From NCBI GenBank assembly GCA_945483375.1, contig CALYRQ010000038.1, forward strand, positions 1 to 7,347: a stretch of 7,347 nucleotides of DNA, given 5' to 3'. This document shows, one piece after another, positions 5,430 to 7,347 of this stretch. Numbering within the stretch: the stretch's first letter is position 1; each line of letters starts with the position of its first letter. Below the pieces are notes generated by a model that saw only the letters and a program-made list of their open reading frames with translations, did not search any database and was not told where the DNA came from. Origin of the DNA: an uncultured Elusimicrobia bacterium. GTDB taxonomy: Bacteria; Elusimicrobiota; Elusimicrobia; Elusimicrobiales; Elusimicrobiaceae. The position numbers were made by a program, and so were the translations under genes.

Positions 5430-7347
5430 CTAACGCAAATTTTCCGCTTCCGCCAGCCACACTTCGGCCGATGCGTCGCTGGGCATGCGCCAATCCCCGC
5501 GCGGGGAAAGAGCAACGGACCCCACTTTCGGCCCGTCGGGCAGACACGAACGCTTAAATTGCTGGGCAAAAAAGCGGCGGAAAAAAACTTTCAGCCATTT
5601 TTTGATAACGGACGCTGTGAACTTTTTGCCAAACGCGTGTTTTGCCAAAAAGTAAATTTTGGCCGGGCCAAACCCACAGCGCAAAAAGTAGTACAAAAAG
5701 AAATCGTGCAGTTCGTACGGGCCGACGAGGTCCTCCGTCTTTTGTGCGATACGGCCTTTGTCGTCGGCCGGCAAAAGTTCGGGGCTGATGGGGGTATCCA
5801 AAATATCGTTCAAAACGGCCTGCGTTTTTTTGCCCGTTTCGTGCGCCGCGGCCCACGATACCAAAGAACGCACCAGCGTTTTGGGCACGCCCGCGTTTAC
5901 GCCGTACATGGACATATGGTCCCCGTTGTACGTCGCCCAACCGAGGGCCAGTTCGGACAAATCCCCCGTCCCCACTACAATACCGCCCGTTTGGTTGGCG
6001 ATATCCATCAAAATCTGCGTACGTTCGCGCGCCTGGGTGTTTTCGTACGTAACGTCTTTATTTTTTTCATTGTGGCCGATATCGGCAAAATGCTGGCGGC
6101 AGGCTTTTTTAATATCCACTTCCTGCATCGTTATGCCCAAACTTTTCATGAGCGAAAGCGCGTTTTGATAAGTGCGGTCCGTGGTGCCGAAGCCGGGCAT
6201 GGTTACGCCGATAATGTTTTTGCGCGGCAGCCCCAGCTTATCAAATGTTTTGGCACAAACAAGCAGTGCAAGCGTGGAATCCAAACCGCCCGAAATACCG
6301 AGCGTAACCGTTTGAATATGCGCGTGCGAAAGCCTGGTGGCAAGGCCGGAAACCTGAATGTTAAAAATTTCTTGGCAATTTTCGTTCAGCACACTACCCT
6401 TGGGGACAAACGGCGTGGGCGAAACGAAACGGGAAAGCGTTAAAATGGGCGCGGGTGCCTGGCCGGATTCAATCAGTTCATACGGTTCCGAAGCTTCGTA
6501 GGCGGCGTCCGAGCGGAAGGTAGTGCTGACGGCGCGGTCGTTACGCAAACGTTCCACGTCAATTTCGCCGCAGACAAGCTGGCCCTGCATGGAAAACCGT
6601 TCCGAAAAAGCGAGCGGCGTGCCGTTTTCGTAAATCAGTGCGTTTCCGCTGAAAACCACGTCGGTGGTGGACTCGCCGAACCCGCAGGAGGCATACACAT
6701 ACCCGCACAAACAGCGGGCCGACTGTTGGGCCACCAGGTCACGCACATAACCGTGTTTTCCGGCCAAGGCGTTGCTTGCGGACAAGTTAAAAATAACGTC
6801 CGCCCCTTGCAACGCGGCGCGGGAAGAGGGAGGAACCACAGCCCATAAATCTTCGCAAATTTCCACGCCGAATTTCATGCCGGACGCTTCAAACAACAAG
6901 TCCGTCCCTGCTGGAACCGTCTGTCCGCAAAGTTCCACTTCGCCGCCGCCCCATTCCAAGGAAGACGTAAACCACCGTTGTTCATAAAACTCGCGGTAAT
7001 TGGGCAGATACGTTTTAGGCACCACGCCCAAAATTTCGCCCCGGTAACATACGGCCGCCGCGTTTAAAAGCGCCGCGCCCGCACGCACCGGCAGCCCCAC
7101 GATAAAAACCACGTCCGTGCTTTCCGTCCGGCGCAACAGCGCGCCGAGCACCCGCTCGGCCGCGTCCGTGAGGAGCGGTTTAGAGAACAAATCCCCGCAG
7201 GTGTAACCCGTCAAACAAAGCTCCGGAAAAACCGCCGCGCGCGCGCCTTCGGCCGCCGCCAGCGAAATAAGTTCTTCCAGCTGCGCCGCGTTATAGGCGC
7301 AGTCCGCCGCTTTGACGGACGGCACACCCGCCGCCCCTTTTACAAAT
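5430..7347 (-). CDS. nadE: Glutamine-dependent NAD+ synthetase, 5' end outside the window
   Basis: This cytoplasmic enzyme performs the last step of NAD biosynthesis: ATP-dependent amidation of nicotinic acid adenine dinucleotide with ammonia taken from glutamine. There are two domains. The N-terminal nitrilase-type glutaminase shows the catalytic triad Glu in [10 protein letters not shown], Lys in [10 protein letters not shown] and Cys in GVEICEDLW (35, 104 and 157, counted from the codon at 7325). The C-terminal synthetase has the ATP P-loop SGGLDST (345-351), then [14 protein letters not shown] and [29 protein letters not shown], and ends in the family tail [20 protein letters not shown]. 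The GTG at 7325 is not the true start: the frame stays open to the edge, and the codons before it read F-V-K-G-A-A-G, matching the usual family opening (GFVxVAAAVP). About 638 residues are visible, so only a few are missing. The flavoprotein start follows 89 nt after its stop with no clear terminator between, so the two may share a transcript. Confidence 0.96.
   Translation of the reverse strand, partial: FVKGAAGVPSVKAADCAYNAAQLEELISLAAAEGARAAVFPELCLTGYTCGDLFSKPLLTDAAERVLGALLRRTESTDVVFIVGLPVRAGAALLNAAAVCYRGEILGVVPKTYLPNYREFYEQRWFTSSLEWGGGEVELCGQTVPAGTDLLFEASGMKFGVEICEDLWAVVPPSSRAALQGADVIFNLSASNALAGKHGYVRDLVAQQSARCLCGYVYASCGFGESTTDVVFSGNALIYENGTPLAFSERFSMQGQLVCGEIDVERLRNDRAVSTTFRSDAAYEASEPYELIESGQAPAPILTLSRFVSPTPFVPKGSVLNENCQEIFNIQVSGLATRLSHAHIQTVTLGISGGLDSTLALLVCAKTFDKLGLPRKNIIGVTMPGFGTTDRTYQNALSLMKSLGITMQEVDIKKACRQHFADIGHNEKNKDVTYENTQARERTQILMDIANQTGGIVVGTGDLSELALGWATYNGDHMSMYGVNAGVPKTLVRSLVSWAAAHETGKKTQAVLNDILDTPISPELLPADDKGRIAQKTEDLVGPYELHDFFLYYFLRCGFGPAKIYFLAKHAFGKKFTASVIKKWLKVFFRRFFAQQFKRSCLPDGPKVGSVALSPRGDWRMPSDASAEVWLAEAENLR

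Noticed and set aside
5341..5547. An N-terminal extension of the flavoprotein into the nadE 3' end
   Set aside because: The extra residues overlap the conserved nadE C-terminus in another frame; the Rossmann motif begins right after ATG 5340.
5559..6443. A long plus-strand open frame (294 codons) opposite nadE
   Set aside because: It is antisense to the conserved synthetase domain, has no recognisable protein features and fits a shadow frame in GC-rich DNA.

Overview
The window looks like chromosomal DNA from a Gram-negative gut-type bacterium, most likely an Elusimicrobiota member (Elusimicrobium/Avelusimicrobium-like). This rests on the short orphan type IV pilin-like gene, which has the N-terminus typical of that phylum, together with a moderately high GC content and tight operons. 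The assignment is inferred from protein style, not from a database match. Two biosynthetic or salvage enzymes, a frameshifted flavoprotein, a sigma-factor operon and a pilin are present. No rRNA, tRNA, CRISPR array, insertion sequence or phage gene was seen.

Layout. Positions 1-136 are a divergent intergenic region. The first five codons of an unidentified minus-strand gene leave the window at position 1. A good sigma-70-type promoter drives deoB (phosphopentomutase, plus strand, 137-1345). deoB ends at a strong hairpin (1349-1378) that also terminates the convergent minus-strand pilin gene (1387-1857). Everything from there to the right edge is on the minus strand. Read in the direction of transcription, from right to left, the order is: nadE (glutamine-dependent NAD+ synthetase, 5' end cut by the window edge); a geranylgeranyl-reductase-like FAD oxidoreductase broken by a frameshift near 4670-4683; an ECF sigma factor (3781-4266); a small cysteine-rich single-pass membrane protein (3378-3788) whose start overlaps the sigma stop by 8 nt; and a secreted thioredoxin domain fused to a CcdA/DsbD-type membrane domain (2058-3368). 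A hairpin followed by a T run on the minus strand (1980-2007) closes this group.

How they work together. The sigma factor, small membrane protein and thioredoxin-CcdA fusion are packed as one translationally coupled unit. The simplest reading is a sigma/anti-sigma-like pair controlling, or sensing through, an envelope thiol-disulfide pathway: CcdA-type proteins pass cytoplasmic electrons outward, and the small protein offers six cysteines on the probable outer face. This is inference from arrangement and cysteine content; the small protein has no recognised anti-sigma motif. The neighbouring pilin is also rich in cysteine (six), so it is a conceivable client. deoB and nadE look like ordinary housekeeping genes.
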